Part shown: positions 22,801-30,632 of the stretch, one piece after another
Position numbering within the stretch: position 1 is the first letter of the stretch
How the letters are laid out: each line of letters begins with the position of its first letter
Source: Jeotgalibaca caeni
Lineage (GTDB): Bacteria > Bacillota > Bacilli > Lactobacillales > Aerococcaceae
Direction of reading: 5' to 3'
DNA length: 39,377 bases
NCBI RefSeq assembly: GCF_028863945.1
Contig: NZ_JARBEA010000021.1
Span: 1 to 39,377 of the forward strand
Program-made: the position numbers and the translations under genes
The notes under the pieces: model-generated
What the model saw: only the letters and a program-made list of their open reading frames with translations
Database searches by the model: none
Told to the model about the DNA's origin: nothing

Positions 22801-23672
22801 TCAGTTTCCAAGGAGAAGAGGATTTACTAGGGAATTTTGTGACGGTTGATTTAGAAGAAGAAGTAGACTGGGATGAGCGCATTACTTCTTTGGCAACCAA
22901 TTCTGTCAAGGAATCGGCAACTGCTTCCGAACGGGATTATCAAATGGCTGTCCGTCTTATGGAAGCAACGTATCCCCATGAAATGGCAACTCGGACAACA
23001 AGTTATCAGTCCGTTTCAGAAATCAAGCGGCTGTTTGAAGACCCTGATAATGCGCAGCTGTTGCAGCTTGAATTTGGGCAACAAGAAGCTGCAGCACGGT
23101 ATGTGGAGCCTGAGCTTGCTCGGCCAACATTCCTTCAAGAGGAAACACGTCCCTCAAATGCGGAAATTGGGACTGCTGTTCACTATGTGATGCAAAACTT
23201 AAACATCGCTGAACCCGTTACAGAACCTGTTATCGAGGACTTGATTCAAAACTTAGTAGAGCGGGGCAGTATCAAGGAAAAAGTAGCCTCTTTGATTAAT
23301 CATAATCAAATCGTTCAGTTTTTTACAACAGAATTAGGAAAAAGGTTGCAGGCAGATGCACATCACTTGAAGAGAGAAGTACCCTTTACCATGTTGATGC
23401 GGGCAAGCAATATTTTTGAAGGCATCCAACCAGAGGCAAACGATCATATCCTAATTCACGGGATTATTGACGGTTTTATTGAATATCCGGATCATATTCT
23501 CCTCTTTGACTTCAAGACGGACTATGTTGGAGAAAACCTGAAGGGATTGTTGGATAAATACCGCGGACAAATGATTGTTTACCGCGAAGCATTGGAAGAT
23601 ATTAAAAAGAAAAAAGTAACAGAGACGTATCTATGCTTCCTATCGACGAATGAAAATGTGTTGGTAGAGTAG
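19869..23672 (+). CDS. rexA: ATP-dependent helicase/nuclease subunit A (AddA/RexA)
   Basis: UvrD-family 3'-5' helicase fused to a RecB-type nuclease, 1267 residues. Motifs: TDDQWQAI, Walker A AASAGSGKT (residues 34-42), VTFTESAASEMKERI, LIDEYQDVNKLQ, VGDVKQSIYAFR, IMTIHASKGLEFPVVFV, LYVALTRAEQ. The nuclease core LLFDFKTDYVG (Asp1214, Lys1216) is followed by YRGQMIVYREAL. The start is GTG 19869, 8 nt after AGGAGGA and one base after the rexB stop, so the two subunits are made together. It alone supplies a recognisable motor, since RexB lacks Walker A. Confidence 0.96.
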   Translation: MKDLANIPPKTANDRFTDDQWQAIHQSGDNILVAASAGSGKTTVLVQRIIEKIKNGVHVDELLVVTFTESAASEMKERIQTAIQDAINTAVTEEQYRHLLRQTTLLPQANISTIHAFCLKVIQRFFYLIEIDPVFRMMGDAIEIDMLKEDVWEDLKETLYGEPGTFFKSLAKAYSGDRNDEGLKDLIFSLYNFSRANPEPVQWLSQLINLYEMEEGLEKSSLYQDLLKPQIERDLDGILYDLDAAIHMAGEGEGTVKQRDLLESERAHVWAVREAIDQDDYEAGFDRLEQLSFATWPRSKKDDPDKEVKAQMKNLRDKSKKAFTTLKDAFFNRSKQDQEWVIRESKPYVAEMIRVTKRFTDAYWNRKLSGNMLDFNDLEHLTLEILLPLKDGKRGPSEASRYYRQKFQEVLIDEYQDVNKLQERILYGVTRHHPDTENLFMVGDVKQSIYAFRLADPGLFLEKYEKFGQSQGGERIILADNFRSRGEVLSFTNFVFTQLMDKKVGQMDYDELAELKQGNQSFPEAPQCETEIIIYLKGEGQRESEQVAELTFQGDPELDWGIDDKATGEVTMVAQKIRDLVQNQVLLYDKRTKSERPISYKDIVLLTPTKKNNLLILETFKEYGVPVILNDSQSFFQRTEITVILSLLKVIDNPRQDIPLAAVLRSPIVGLNERQLAAIRLSSPYGDFYDAVSSFVASFAEREATATEEEQEGYRKLTLFLQQLRNWRQSARHDNLVSLIWRIYEETHFLDYVGGMTAGKQRAANLHSLYERAKKYEKTNYKGLFQFIRFIERIQERYQDLAEPTTFSEDEDAIRIMTIHASKGLEFPVVFVMDMSKSFNMQDIRGRYLFSEEYGIGTDLFDSDNRMRYPSLTTYALANEKKKQLLAEEMRKLYVALTRAEQKLFLVGTYESKEKMWQEWGAVDETADRVIPDHLRLNANNLMKWVGLSLYRHGSVRPDSEIKLYRGELANDPVSFSISFQGEEDLLGNFVTVDLEEEVDWDERITSLATNSVKESATASERDYQMAVRLMEATYPHEMATRTTSYQSVSEIKRLFEDPDNAQLLQLEFGQQEAAARYVEPELARPTFLQEETRPSNAEIGTAVHYVMQNLNIAEPVTEPVIEDLIQNLVERGSIKEKVASLINHNQIVQFFTTELGKRLQADAHHLKREVPFTMLMRASNIFEGIQPEANDHILIHGIIDGFIEYPDHILLFDFKTDYVGENLKGLLDKYRGQMIVYREALEDIKKKKVTETYLCFLSTNENVLVE

Positions 23673-23674
23673 AC

Positions 23675-23723
23675 GCAAAAAGAAACGAGGCGGGATTATA
23701 AATCCTACCTCGTTTCTTTTTGC
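23675..23723. terminator. Bidirectional terminator between rexA and the minus-strand operon
   Basis: GCAAAAAGAAACGAGG (23675-23690) pairs perfectly with CCTCGTTTCTTTTTGC (23708-23723). A-rich and T-rich ends on either side of the stem let it serve both the plus-strand rexBA operon and the convergent minus-strand operon. Confidence 0.85.
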
Positions 23724-23729
23724 ATCTGA

Positions 23730-24950
23730 TTAATACGTATATTCGTTCGATGCATTCCATAATAGGAATTCGGTAACACCGTGGTCCTTCAAAGCTTGCA
23801 CTTGTTCCATTACTTGCGCTTGTCCATAAACTTGATAATAACCTTCTCCTAAATAAGAAGCAGTGAAGTCTTGTAACCATGGACGGGTAACAGGTGTGTT
23901 CTCTAAAGACTCTAATAAAGGTAATTCTACCTTCATGTACTCATCCACTAGTTCATATGGATGCAAGTCTGGACGATCAATTCCAAAATAGGATGCTCCC
24001 CAGTGACTTGGATAAATCATTGATGAGATTACATCAACATTGTTTGAGATACCAGCGAAATCTTGTCCAATTCCAGAAGCTTCTGGAACAGTTGCTGCAT
24101 AGCCAAAGATATCTACTGATACTTCTACACCATACGGCATCAATTTTTCACGTGCGTAGGCTACAAAGTCTGTAACAGCTTGAACCCGTTTTTCATAAGG
24201 TTCGAGATCCATATTCTCATACTCTCCGAGGCTGTAAGTTAACCCGTTGCTATCATCTGAAAATACTTCTGGGAAACGTACGTAGTCAAATTGCACTTCC
24301 TTGAAGCCAGCTTTTGCAGCTTCAATCCCAACGTTTACAGCATAATCCCATGTTTCTTTTAAGAATGGGTTAATGAACAACTCACCGTTGCCGTATTCCC
24401 AAATAGAACCGTCTGGATTCAAGAAGGACATGCTCGGTTCATTTTGCGCTTGGAGAGAATCCTTGAATGCTACAATCCGGGCAATTGGATAAATTTGATG
24501 TTCTTCCATCGTTTGCATCAACGCATCAATGTCTGGAATATAATCAATGGTATTTTTCTTGATGTGTTCGTCTTCAGATTGGAAGTCGGTAGTCACATAT
24601 CCATGGTCATCCTTAATATCGATAACCATTGCGTTTAAATCGGTATCGTTAATATAAGTAACTAGTTCATTGAATTTATCTGGGTTACCAGCTGAGTAGG
24701 AAGTTAAATAAATTCCTTTTACACCGTCTTCTGGATAAGCGATGTCTACACCACTGTCATAATAAAATTTCTGTGGCAGTTCGCTCATGGATGGTGGGGT
24801 AAGAAAAGGTTCTTCCCGTAGTGTCAATACACTTTTATTACCTGCTTCTTCGCTTGAACTTGCGCTTTCGCTTGCTGAAATAGCATGCAGAGAACTAACC
24901 GAAAGCAACAATAGGGTAGAAGCAGCTATTGTTTGAAATAATTTCTTCAT
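23730..24950 (-). CDS. Secreted DUF4015 putative glycoside hydrolase
   Basis: An exported protein with a signal peptide (MKKLFQTIAASTLLLLSVSSL, likely cut near residue 23) and a Ser/Glu-rich linker. A TIM-barrel domain of the DUF4015 family follows (GVKGIYLTSYSAG, AMVIDIKDDHGYV, EVQFDYVRFPE, VSVDIFGYAA, SSMIYPSHW, LLWNASNEYTY). The Pfam name is putative glycosyl hydrolase; substrate and activity are not established. The start is set at 24950 (MKKLF, 406 residues) since GGGAGGT precedes it; a longer frame to 24983 would bury that site. It starts 4 nt after the deacetylase stop. Last gene of the minus-strand operon. Confidence 0.85.
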   Translation of the reverse strand: MKKLFQTIAASTLLLLSVSSLHAISASESASSSEEAGNKSVLTLREEPFLTPPSMSELPQKFYYDSGVDIAYPEDGVKGIYLTSYSAGNPDKFNELVTYINDTDLNAMVIDIKDDHGYVTTDFQSEDEHIKKNTIDYIPDIDALMQTMEEHQIYPIARIVAFKDSLQAQNEPSMSFLNPDGSIWEYGNGELFINPFLKETWDYAVNVGIEAAKAGFKEVQFDYVRFPEVFSDDSNGLTYSLGEYENMDLEPYEKRVQAVTDFVAYAREKLMPYGVEVSVDIFGYAATVPEASGIGQDFAGISNNVDVISSMIYPSHWGASYFGIDRPDLHPYELVDEYMKVELPLLESLENTPVTRPWLQDFTASYLGEGYYQVYGQAQVMEQVQALKDHGVTEFLLWNASNEYTY

Positions 24951-24954
24951 TCTG

Positions 24955-25788
24955 TTATTGTACCTCCCTGTTTGGTGATTCAATCATGGTTGGGTCTACA
25001 AGTTCGTATCCTTTCGCACGCAAACCGTCAATAATGGAGCTGATGGCTTCCTCTGTCCATGGGCGGTCATGCATCAATAAGTTCGCACCATTGCCAAGGA
25101 ATTCCGTGTTCACCATAATATCTGCTAAAGCAGCGCCATCCATATACTGTTCTTCCCAGTCATATCCATAGGTCCAGTTCATATTTACCATGCCTTCTTC
25201 TTCAAGAATAGCTAGAACATTATCGTCATACATCCCATGAGGAGCGCGGAAGAAACGAGGACGTTCGCCCGTAGCTTCTTCTACTAAGTCATTTGTTTTA
25301 ATTAATTCTTCAAGCTGTTCTTCATAGCTTAAATCAGGCAAAACAGGGTGGGAATAAGAGTGGTTTCCAATCTCAAAGCCCATTTCGTGAATTTGTTTGA
25401 TGATTTCCTTATTAGCAGGATCCTCTAAGAATTGTCCCATTACAAAGAAAATAGCGTTGGCACCTTTATCTTTTACCGTTTCTGCAATTGCTAAGGAATG
25501 CTCTTGTGGAGCATCGTCAAACGTTAAGAGTGCGACTTCACTTGAAGCATCTTCGATTGGTTCAATCGTAAAAATATCTGGATTAACGGTATACGCATAA
25601 GCAACTGGTTCTTCACTTGGTGCTTCACTAGTACTTTCTGCGGAACTTTCTTCGGTTGTTTCTGTCGACTCTGCTACTTCTTCCGATTCTACAGAACTGG
25701 ACGCAGACTCTTCCTTTTCTGTTGCGTTACTGGTACAAGCTGTAAGCGTGAATAGAGTGAGGAAGAGGAGTGTTAATTTTTGTTTCAT
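24955..25788 (-). CDS. Polysaccharide deacetylase lipoprotein (NodB/CE4 domain)
   Basis: A lipoprotein signal with lipobox LTAC (Cys18) is followed by a Ser/Glu/Thr-rich spacer to about residue 75, then a NodB domain that removes acetyl groups from N-acetylated sugars. Motifs: TFDDAP (catalytic Asp and metal Asp; usually TFDDGP), HSYSHP (metal histidines), RAPHGMYDD (usually RxPYG), and LLMHDRPWT with the catalytic His. All catalytic residues appear present. Peptidoglycan or another surface polymer is a likely substrate. The second of two adjacent ATGs (25788) is better placed behind AAGGAGG. It sits between the YkyA-like and DUF4015 genes. Confidence 0.88.
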   Translation of the reverse strand: MKQKLTLLFLTLFTLTACTSNATEKEESASSSVESEEVAESTETTEESSAESTSEAPSEEPVAYAYTVNPDIFTIEPIEDASSEVALLTFDDAPQEHSLAIAETVKDKGANAIFFVMGQFLEDPANKEIIKQIHEMGFEIGNHSYSHPVLPDLSYEEQLEELIKTNDLVEEATGERPRFFRAPHGMYDDNVLAILEEEGMVNMNWTYGYDWEEQYMDGAALADIMVNTEFLGNGANLLMHDRPWTEEAISSIIDGLRAKGYELVDPTMIESPNREVQ

Positions 25789-25799
25789 CATCTTCCTCC

Positions 25800-26429
25800 T
25801 TATTTTTCTTCCATAGCAGCAAGTTCAGCTGATAGCTCACTAGCTTGGGTATCAAATTTTTCGAACCATTCCAATAATGGGCGTAGGCGTTCCACATTTT
25901 CATCACTTAATTCATTCAAAGTAGATACTCCATCAAAAAGTATGTTAAAGTCCGCTTCTTCGCTACCGATTGATTGATAAACTTCTTCTTCTTTGCTTAA
26001 TTGTTCTTCATAGGCAGGGACATATGCTTTTACAGCAGTATCCATTTCCTTAATTGTGTCCGTAAGTGCAGCCACTTGGTCCATTGGAAGAGATTCTTCA
26101 TCAAAGGCTGATAGATCTTCATAATCTTCTTGAATCGTTTCCAATGTTTCCGAGATTGTTGCTAACGTTTCTTTTCTACTCTCCATGTTGGTATACACGG
26201 AAGCCGTTTTGTCCGCAAAGTTTTTCAGTTCCTCATCTGCCTCGAGAGATTCGTTGAAGTTCCCTTGTAGCTCGGTTTCTTTCGTTTGGATGTCGTTTAA
26301 TGACACCACAAGTTCTTCTTTAGCTGCAGAAACCGAATCGATTTCTTCTTGCAGCTTGGCCGCTTCATTGGAACAGCCTGCCAAAAACAGCCCGCTCATC
26401 AGCACCAATCCTAAAACTCTTTTTCTCAA
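25800..26429 (-). CDS. YkyA-family cell-wall-binding lipoprotein
   Basis: A lipoprotein of 209 residues with signal MRKRVLGLVLMSGLFLAGC (lipobox LAGC, Cys19). The rest is almost entirely acidic helix with heptad-like spacing, predicted coiled coil, as in the YkyA family (Pfam putative cell-wall binding lipoprotein). The function is not known. The start is TTG 26429, set by AAAGGAG with 8-nt spacing; no ATG or GTG is available. First gene of the three-gene envelope operon, 11 nt ahead of the deacetylase. Confidence 0.82.
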   Translation of the reverse strand: MRKRVLGLVLMSGLFLAGCSNEAAKLQEEIDSVSAAKEELVVSLNDIQTKETELQGNFNESLEADEELKNFADKTASVYTNMESRKETLATISETLETIQEDYEDLSAFDEESLPMDQVAALTDTIKEMDTAVKAYVPAYEEQLSKEEEVYQSIGSEEADFNILFDGVSTLNELSDENVERLRPLLEWFEKFDTQASELSAELAAMEEK

Positions 26430-26467
26430 AATAATGGCTCCTTTACTTTAAAATCTCATACTGGTTT

Positions 26468-26497
26468 ATTATAACCATACCACTCCAGCAAATTCAA
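26468..26497 (-). promoter_or_regulatory. Promoter of the minus-strand envelope operon
   Basis: On the minus strand, TTGAAT (26492-26497) and a perfect TATAAT (26468-26473) with an 18-nt spacer. It lies about 38 nt ahead of the YkyA-like start and diverges from the lspA promoter. Confidence 0.6.
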
Positions 26498-26541
26498 TAG
26501 ATAACATACTCCTTCAAGAAAGTAGAAAGGAGGAAATCCTC

Positions 26542-26570
26542 TTTAGGTTTCTCGCTTTTTCGTATACAAT
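26542..26570 (+). promoter_or_regulatory. Promoter candidate of lspA-rluD-pyrR
   Basis: TTTAGG (26542-26547) and TACAAT (26565-26570) with a 17-nt spacer. The -10 is good and the -35 weak. It lies 45 nt ahead of lspA. Confidence 0.4.
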
Positions 26571-26615
26571 AGGGAATGATGAATCGACTAACTATGAAAC
26601 AAGAGAGGAAAAAGT

Positions 26616-27080
26616 ATGCTTTTATACTATATCGTTGCAGCGGTTTTAATCGTGGTTGACCAATTAACAAAATGGGGAATCGTCCAAAATTTTGAGTTGT
26701 ATGAAGAACAAGTCCTGATCCCTGGTTGGTTTTCATTATTTTATATCCAGAATACAGGCGCAGCATGGGGAATCTTTGCGGGACGGATGTGGTTTTTCTA
26801 TATCATTACCGCTGTGGTTGTTTTGTACCTCGTCTATACCTTCCACAAATCGAAGATTCAACACAAACTAGCAGGATGGAGTTTCGCTTTTATCTTGGCG
26901 GGTGCGATTGGGAACTTTATTGACCGCTTAATGAATGGATACGTCGTAGACATGTTCCGCTTTGATTTCATTAACTTCCCAATTTTTAATGTAGCAGACG
27001 TTTGTTTAGTGATCGGTGTAGGCTTAATGATTATCTACGTCCTATTTTTTGAAGAAGATGAAACAGAAATAAAACAATAA
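26616..27080 (+). CDS. lspA: Lipoprotein signal peptidase (signal peptidase II)
   Basis: A membrane aspartyl protease that cuts the signal peptide from diacylglyceryl-modified prolipoproteins. The 154 residues have four hydrophobic segments. Conserved blocks are VDQLTKW, NTGAAWGI, GNFIDRLMNGYVVDMF and FNVADVCL; the catalytic pair is likely Asp112 and Asp128. The start follows AAGAGAGGA. The lipoproteins encoded nearby (YkyA-like, deacetylase, TrpX-like) are natural substrates. It heads the lspA-rluD-pyrR cluster known from B. subtilis. Confidence 0.96.
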   Translation: MLLYYIVAAVLIVVDQLTKWGIVQNFELYEEQVLIPGWFSLFYIQNTGAAWGIFAGRMWFFYIITAVVVLYLVYTFHKSKIQHKLAGWSFAFILAGAIGNFIDRLMNGYVVDMFRFDFINFPIFNVADVCLVIGVGLMIIYVLFFEEDETEIKQ

Positions 27081-27092
27081 GGTAGGAATATA

Positions 27093-28004
27093 ATGGAAAA
27101 TGAAACGCAAACGTTTAAGGTAAATAACGAAAGTGGTCGTATTGACAAGGTCATGACCGAATTGCTGGGTGAATATACGCGGACCCAAATCCAAAACTGG
27201 ATCAAAGCCGGACATATTCTAGTCAATGGGAAAATCGTAAAGACAAATTATCAAGTGCAACCAGGAGATTTGCTGTTTTTTGAAGAAGTGGAAGAAGAAC
27301 CGTTGGCGATTGAGCCAGAAAACCTCCCGATTGAAATTATTTATGAAGATGAGGCAGTCTTAGTTGTCAACAAAGAGGCTGGAATGGTGGTTCACCCATC
27401 GAAAGGTCATCTTTCCGGTACCCTGGTAAATGCTCTTTTATATCATGTAAATGAGCTTTCAGAAGGCTCTCAAACCATTCGTCCTGGAATTGTACACCGG
27501 ATTGACAAGGATACATCGGGACTATTGGTGATTGCCAAAAATAATGCAGCCCATCAAAAATTGGCGGAACAGTTCTATGATCATTCGATTGAACGGGAAT
27601 ACTTCGCCTTGGTGCATGGTGAGGTGCAACACGAAGAAGGAACCATCGACGCCCCGATTGCACGGATGACAACGAATCGTTTGAAACGTACGGTCGCAAA
27701 GGAAGGAAAGCAAGCCGTTACCCATTTTGAACGACTGGAAACGTTCCATGGCTACACATTGTTGCGTTTACGTCTTGAAACAGGACGGACTCATCAGATT
27801 CGGGTTCATATGAATTACATTAATCACTCGCTCGTAGGAGACCCGATGTACGGCCCGATTGATAGTGTTGCTAAAAAAGGACAATACTTGCATGCAGGTG
27901 TACTAGGCTTTATTCACCCCCTAACAGAAGAGCGGGTTCATTTTGAAGCACCACTTCCTGACTACTTTGAAGCAAAATTAAAAGAATTACGAAAACAAGA
28001 CTAA
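27093..28004 (+). CDS. rluD: 23S rRNA pseudouridine synthase, RluD family
   Basis: The N-terminal S4 RNA-binding domain (RTQIQNWIKAGHILVNGK, residues 30-47) is followed by the RluA-type catalytic domain with HRIDKDTSGLLV (135-146), where Asp138 is the nucleophile, and RTHQIRVHM with VGDPMYG. 303 residues, equivalent to YlyB of B. subtilis. Members of this family modify helix 69 of 23S rRNA; the exact sites here are not provable. It lies between lspA and pyrR with short gaps. Confidence 0.92.
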   Translation: MENETQTFKVNNESGRIDKVMTELLGEYTRTQIQNWIKAGHILVNGKIVKTNYQVQPGDLLFFEEVEEEPLAIEPENLPIEIIYEDEAVLVVNKEAGMVVHPSKGHLSGTLVNALLYHVNELSEGSQTIRPGIVHRIDKDTSGLLVIAKNNAAHQKLAEQFYDHSIEREYFALVHGEVQHEEGTIDAPIARMTTNRLKRTVAKEGKQAVTHFERLETFHGYTLLRLRLETGRTHQIRVHMNYINHSLVGDPMYGPIDSVAKKGQYLHAGVLGFIHPLTEERVHFEAPLPDYFEAKLKELRKQD

Positions 28005-28561
<557 letters not shown>

Positions 28562-28562
<1 letters not shown>

Positions 28563-28606
28563 AAAAAGACGTCCGTGGAATCGTTCATTTCCCGGACGTC
28601 TTTTTT
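28562..28606. terminator. Bidirectional terminator between pyrR and rqcH
   Basis: AAAAAGACGTCCG pairs with CGGACGTCTTTTTT (28593-28606) around an 18-nt loop, with A-rich and T-rich flanks. The 3' end overlaps the stop codon of the minus-strand rqcH gene, so one hairpin serves both convergent genes. Confidence 0.85.
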
Positions 28607-30305
28607 ATACACGTAAAGATTCTACTAACTCTTTCGTTGGTGTGACGAATAAAGTCTTTTGATCGGTATAGATAACGAAACCTGGTTTAGCACCATTTGG
28701 TTTCTTCACGTGCTTCACTTCGACGTAATCAACCGGCACATTCGCAGATTGCTGGAACTTGGAGTAATAAGCCGCAATTTGTGCTGCTTCTAGCAACGTT
28801 TCTTCTGTTGGCTCTGGATGCTCCACAATCACATGAGAACCAGGAATGTCTTTTGCATGTAGCCAAATATGATTCTTTCTAGCTTTCTTCAAGGTCAGCT
28901 CGTCATTCTGGACATTGTTCTTTCCAACCCGGATGTCTGTTCCGTCACTGGAGCGGAAGTGGTACGGCTTGCTGATTTTTTTCTTCTTATTCTTAGCTGT
29001 ACGCTTCGTTTTCAAGTAACCGGCTTGACTCAGTTCATCCCTGATTTCTTCCAAATCTTGTGGATCGGAGAGCTGGATCTGTGTCTCAATAGAATCTAGA
29101 TATTTATTTTCTTCTTCCGTTTTCTGCAGCTGTTCTTCAATATGCTTCACAGAATTCACCAGTTTATGATACTTGGTGAAATACTTTTGCGCGTTTTGAG
29201 AAGCAGTAAGCGCTGGATCAAGAGAAATAGCAAGCGGCTCTTCTTCTGCATAGAAGTTAGCCAAGGTGACTTCCTTACTTGATTTCGGTACTTGATGCAG
29301 GTAAGCAGTCAGCAATTCACCTTTAATCCGGTACTCATCGGCACGTTCGCTATTGACTCGTTCTTCTTGGAGCTTCTTTATTTTCGTTTCGTTCTTTTGT
29401 TTTTCATTGCGAATCAGTTGTAATAAATCAGACGCAACTTGGCGAATCCGGTCTCTTGTAGCTTTATCTGTATAGTAGACATCCAGTAACTCACTCGGAG
29501 TTGAGAAAGACTGCACCTCTCCTTGGACCGTTTGGAACGGATAGGGAAGGAAGCTTTGCTTTTCATTCTCTTGGGTGACTAAGGCAGGCGGCCCCGCATA
29601 TACATTGGAGATAAACTGTTTCATGGCTGCTACTAAAGGCACATTTTCCTGTTCCATATAGAAACCAATTTCTTGAGCGCTATCTCGGCCAATTCCTTGG
29701 AAGATGGTTTGGATTCCTTTAGCAGGAGAACCAGCTTCTTCCAAATCATTCCACTTTGAATCGATTTCTACTGCTGTCGCAGAGAAGGGATTCAATTTAT
29801 CTTGATGAGGCGGTAACAGATAGTCCGCACCTGGATAAATTGGGCGAAATGAATTTTGTGAGGCTGGAACATGCTTCAAACAGTCCATAATTCGATTTGA
29901 TTCTTGATCAACTAAGAAGATATTACTATGGCGTCCCATCAACTCAACAATTAAGATCAGTTGCTTCAAGTCTCCCAAGTCATCAAACCGGTTCATCTTG
30001 AAGCGGACAATCCGATCGTTTCCAAGTTGCTCGACTTCCTCGATCACAGCACCTTCAATATTTTTACGCAAAAACATACAGAAATTGGGTGCTTGTTCGG
30101 GATTAGACAGTGCTTCCTCCGTTAATTGAATCCTTGCATAAGAAGGATGGGCTGATAATAATAATTTTTGGTTTTTACGGTTGGCCCGTACGGTCAAGAC
30201 AATCTCATGCGGAAAAGGCTGATAGATTTTTGAGATGCGACCGCTTTGGATATTTGTTTTTAATTCATCCACGATAAGGTGGGTAAAAATGCCATCATAA
30301 GACAC
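28605..30305 (-). CDS. rqcH: Ribosome quality control factor RqcH (NEMF/FbpA family)
   Basis: It binds stalled 50S subunits carrying peptidyl-tRNA and adds C-terminal alanine tails that mark the peptide for degradation. It was formerly annotated as fibronectin-binding protein FbpA. The NFACT-N domain starts SYDGIFTHL; Asp97 and Arg98 (GNDRIV) fall at exactly the positions shown to bind tRNA-Ala in B. subtilis RqcH. A central coiled coil (about residues 290-430) and the NFACT-R domain (IWLHAKDIPGSHVIV) follow. The start is GTG 30305, 7 nt after AAGGAGG, giving 566 residues; the ATG six bases upstream is too close to that site. Confidence 0.95.
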   Translation of the reverse strand: MSYDGIFTHLIVDELKTNIQSGRISKIYQPFPHEIVLTVRANRKNQKLLLSAHPSYARIQLTEEALSNPEQAPNFCMFLRKNIEGAVIEEVEQLGNDRIVRFKMNRFDDLGDLKQLILIVELMGRHSNIFLVDQESNRIMDCLKHVPASQNSFRPIYPGADYLLPPHQDKLNPFSATAVEIDSKWNDLEEAGSPAKGIQTIFQGIGRDSAQEIGFYMEQENVPLVAAMKQFISNVYAGPPALVTQENEKQSFLPYPFQTVQGEVQSFSTPSELLDVYYTDKATRDRIRQVASDLLQLIRNEKQKNETKIKKLQEERVNSERADEYRIKGELLTAYLHQVPKSSKEVTLANFYAEEEPLAISLDPALTASQNAQKYFTKYHKLVNSVKHIEEQLQKTEEENKYLDSIETQIQLSDPQDLEEIRDELSQAGYLKTKRTAKNKKKKISKPYHFRSSDGTDIRVGKNNVQNDELTLKKARKNHIWLHAKDIPGSHVIVEHPEPTEETLLEAAQIAAYYSKFQQSANVPVDYVEVKHVKKPNGAKPGFVIYTDQKTLFVTPTKELVESLRV

Positions 30306-30332
30306 AAGCATTCCTCCTTCATTCACTTTCTA

Positions 30333-30341
30333 ATTATATCA
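30333..30341 (-). promoter_or_regulatory. Extended -10 promoter of rqcH
   Basis: On the minus strand TGATATAAT: a perfect TATAAT (30333-30338) with the TGn element directly before it. The -35 is weak. It lies about 28 nt ahead of the GTG start. Confidence 0.6.
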
Positions 30342-30412
30342 CATTCCGTTAGGAGCAGAAGAACTGAATTCATATAGTTAAGAAAACCTCTCATTTCTTT
30401 CTCATTATCCTA

Positions 30413-30441
30413 TTGACATTCCCATTTTCATTGGTTAGTAT
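30413..30441 (+). promoter_or_regulatory. Promoter of the TrpXYZ-like operon
   Basis: A perfect -35 TTGACA (30413-30418), 17-nt spacer and -10 TAGTAT (30436-30441). This is among the strongest promoters in the window. It leaves an untranslated leader of nearly 290 nt before the first transporter gene, far more than at any other operon here. Confidence 0.8.
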
Positions 30442-30473
30442 GGAGATACCAAATTTCGGAAGGAGCAGTTAAA

Positions 30474-30536
30474 ATGTCTAAAGAGTTACAAGCAACTACT
30501 TTTTTTTATTTTTATTGGCAAAGCCACATAGAGTAG
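30474..30536 (+). CDS. Leader peptide with six consecutive aromatic codons
   Basis: A 20-codon ORF, ATG 30474 to TAG 30534-30536, with a good ribosome-binding site GGAAGGAG (30458-30465) spaced 8 nt. Codons 10-15 (30501-30518) read Phe-Phe-Tyr-Phe-Tyr-Trp, followed by QSHIE. It lies between a strong promoter and stacked terminators ahead of an aromatic-type ABC transporter, the classical setting for an attenuator leader peptide. Caution: the Phe/Tyr run comes from a T-rich stretch, so the Trp codon, the ribosome-binding site and the context carry most of the weight. Confidence 0.65.
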   Translation: MSKELQATTFFYFYWQSHIE

Positions 30537-30562
30537 GTTGTTCTTTGCGACGTGTTAACTGT

Positions 30563-30604
30563 CCATAGATACAGCCTCAGAGCTATCTGAATGTATCTAT
30601 GTGG
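30563..30604 (+). promoter_or_regulatory. Early (anti-antiterminator) hairpin of the leader
   Basis: CATAGATAC (30564-30572) pairs with GTATCTATG (30593-30601) over 9 bp, topped by TCAGA/TCTGA (30577-30581, 30586-30590) around a GCTA loop. Its 3' arm continues as CTATGTGG (30597-30604), the segment that can instead pair downstream. When formed, this hairpin leaves the terminator free to fold. Confidence 0.65.
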
Positions 30605-30632
30605 AATACTGAATTTAATATTCGCCACATAG
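30597..30632 (+). promoter_or_regulatory. Antiterminator hairpin of the leader
   Basis: CTATGTG (30597-30603) pairs with CACATAG (30626-30632), and GAATA (30604-30608) pairs with TATTC (30619-30623), leaving only a 2-nt bulge. This 12-bp structure uses the 3' arm of the early hairpin and the 5' arm of the terminator, so it excludes both. Confidence 0.65.

Noticed and set aside
26494-26766. Minus-strand ORF of 90 codons over lspA and its promoter
   Set aside because: It runs antisense to lspA and across two promoters; the translation has no family features.
30480-30512. A third intrinsic terminator inside the leader ORF (AAAGAGTT pairing with AACTACTTT, then T-run)
   Set aside because: The stem is AU-rich with one bulge and only two G-C pairs, and translation of the ORF would melt it. 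It remains an alternative reading of the T-run.
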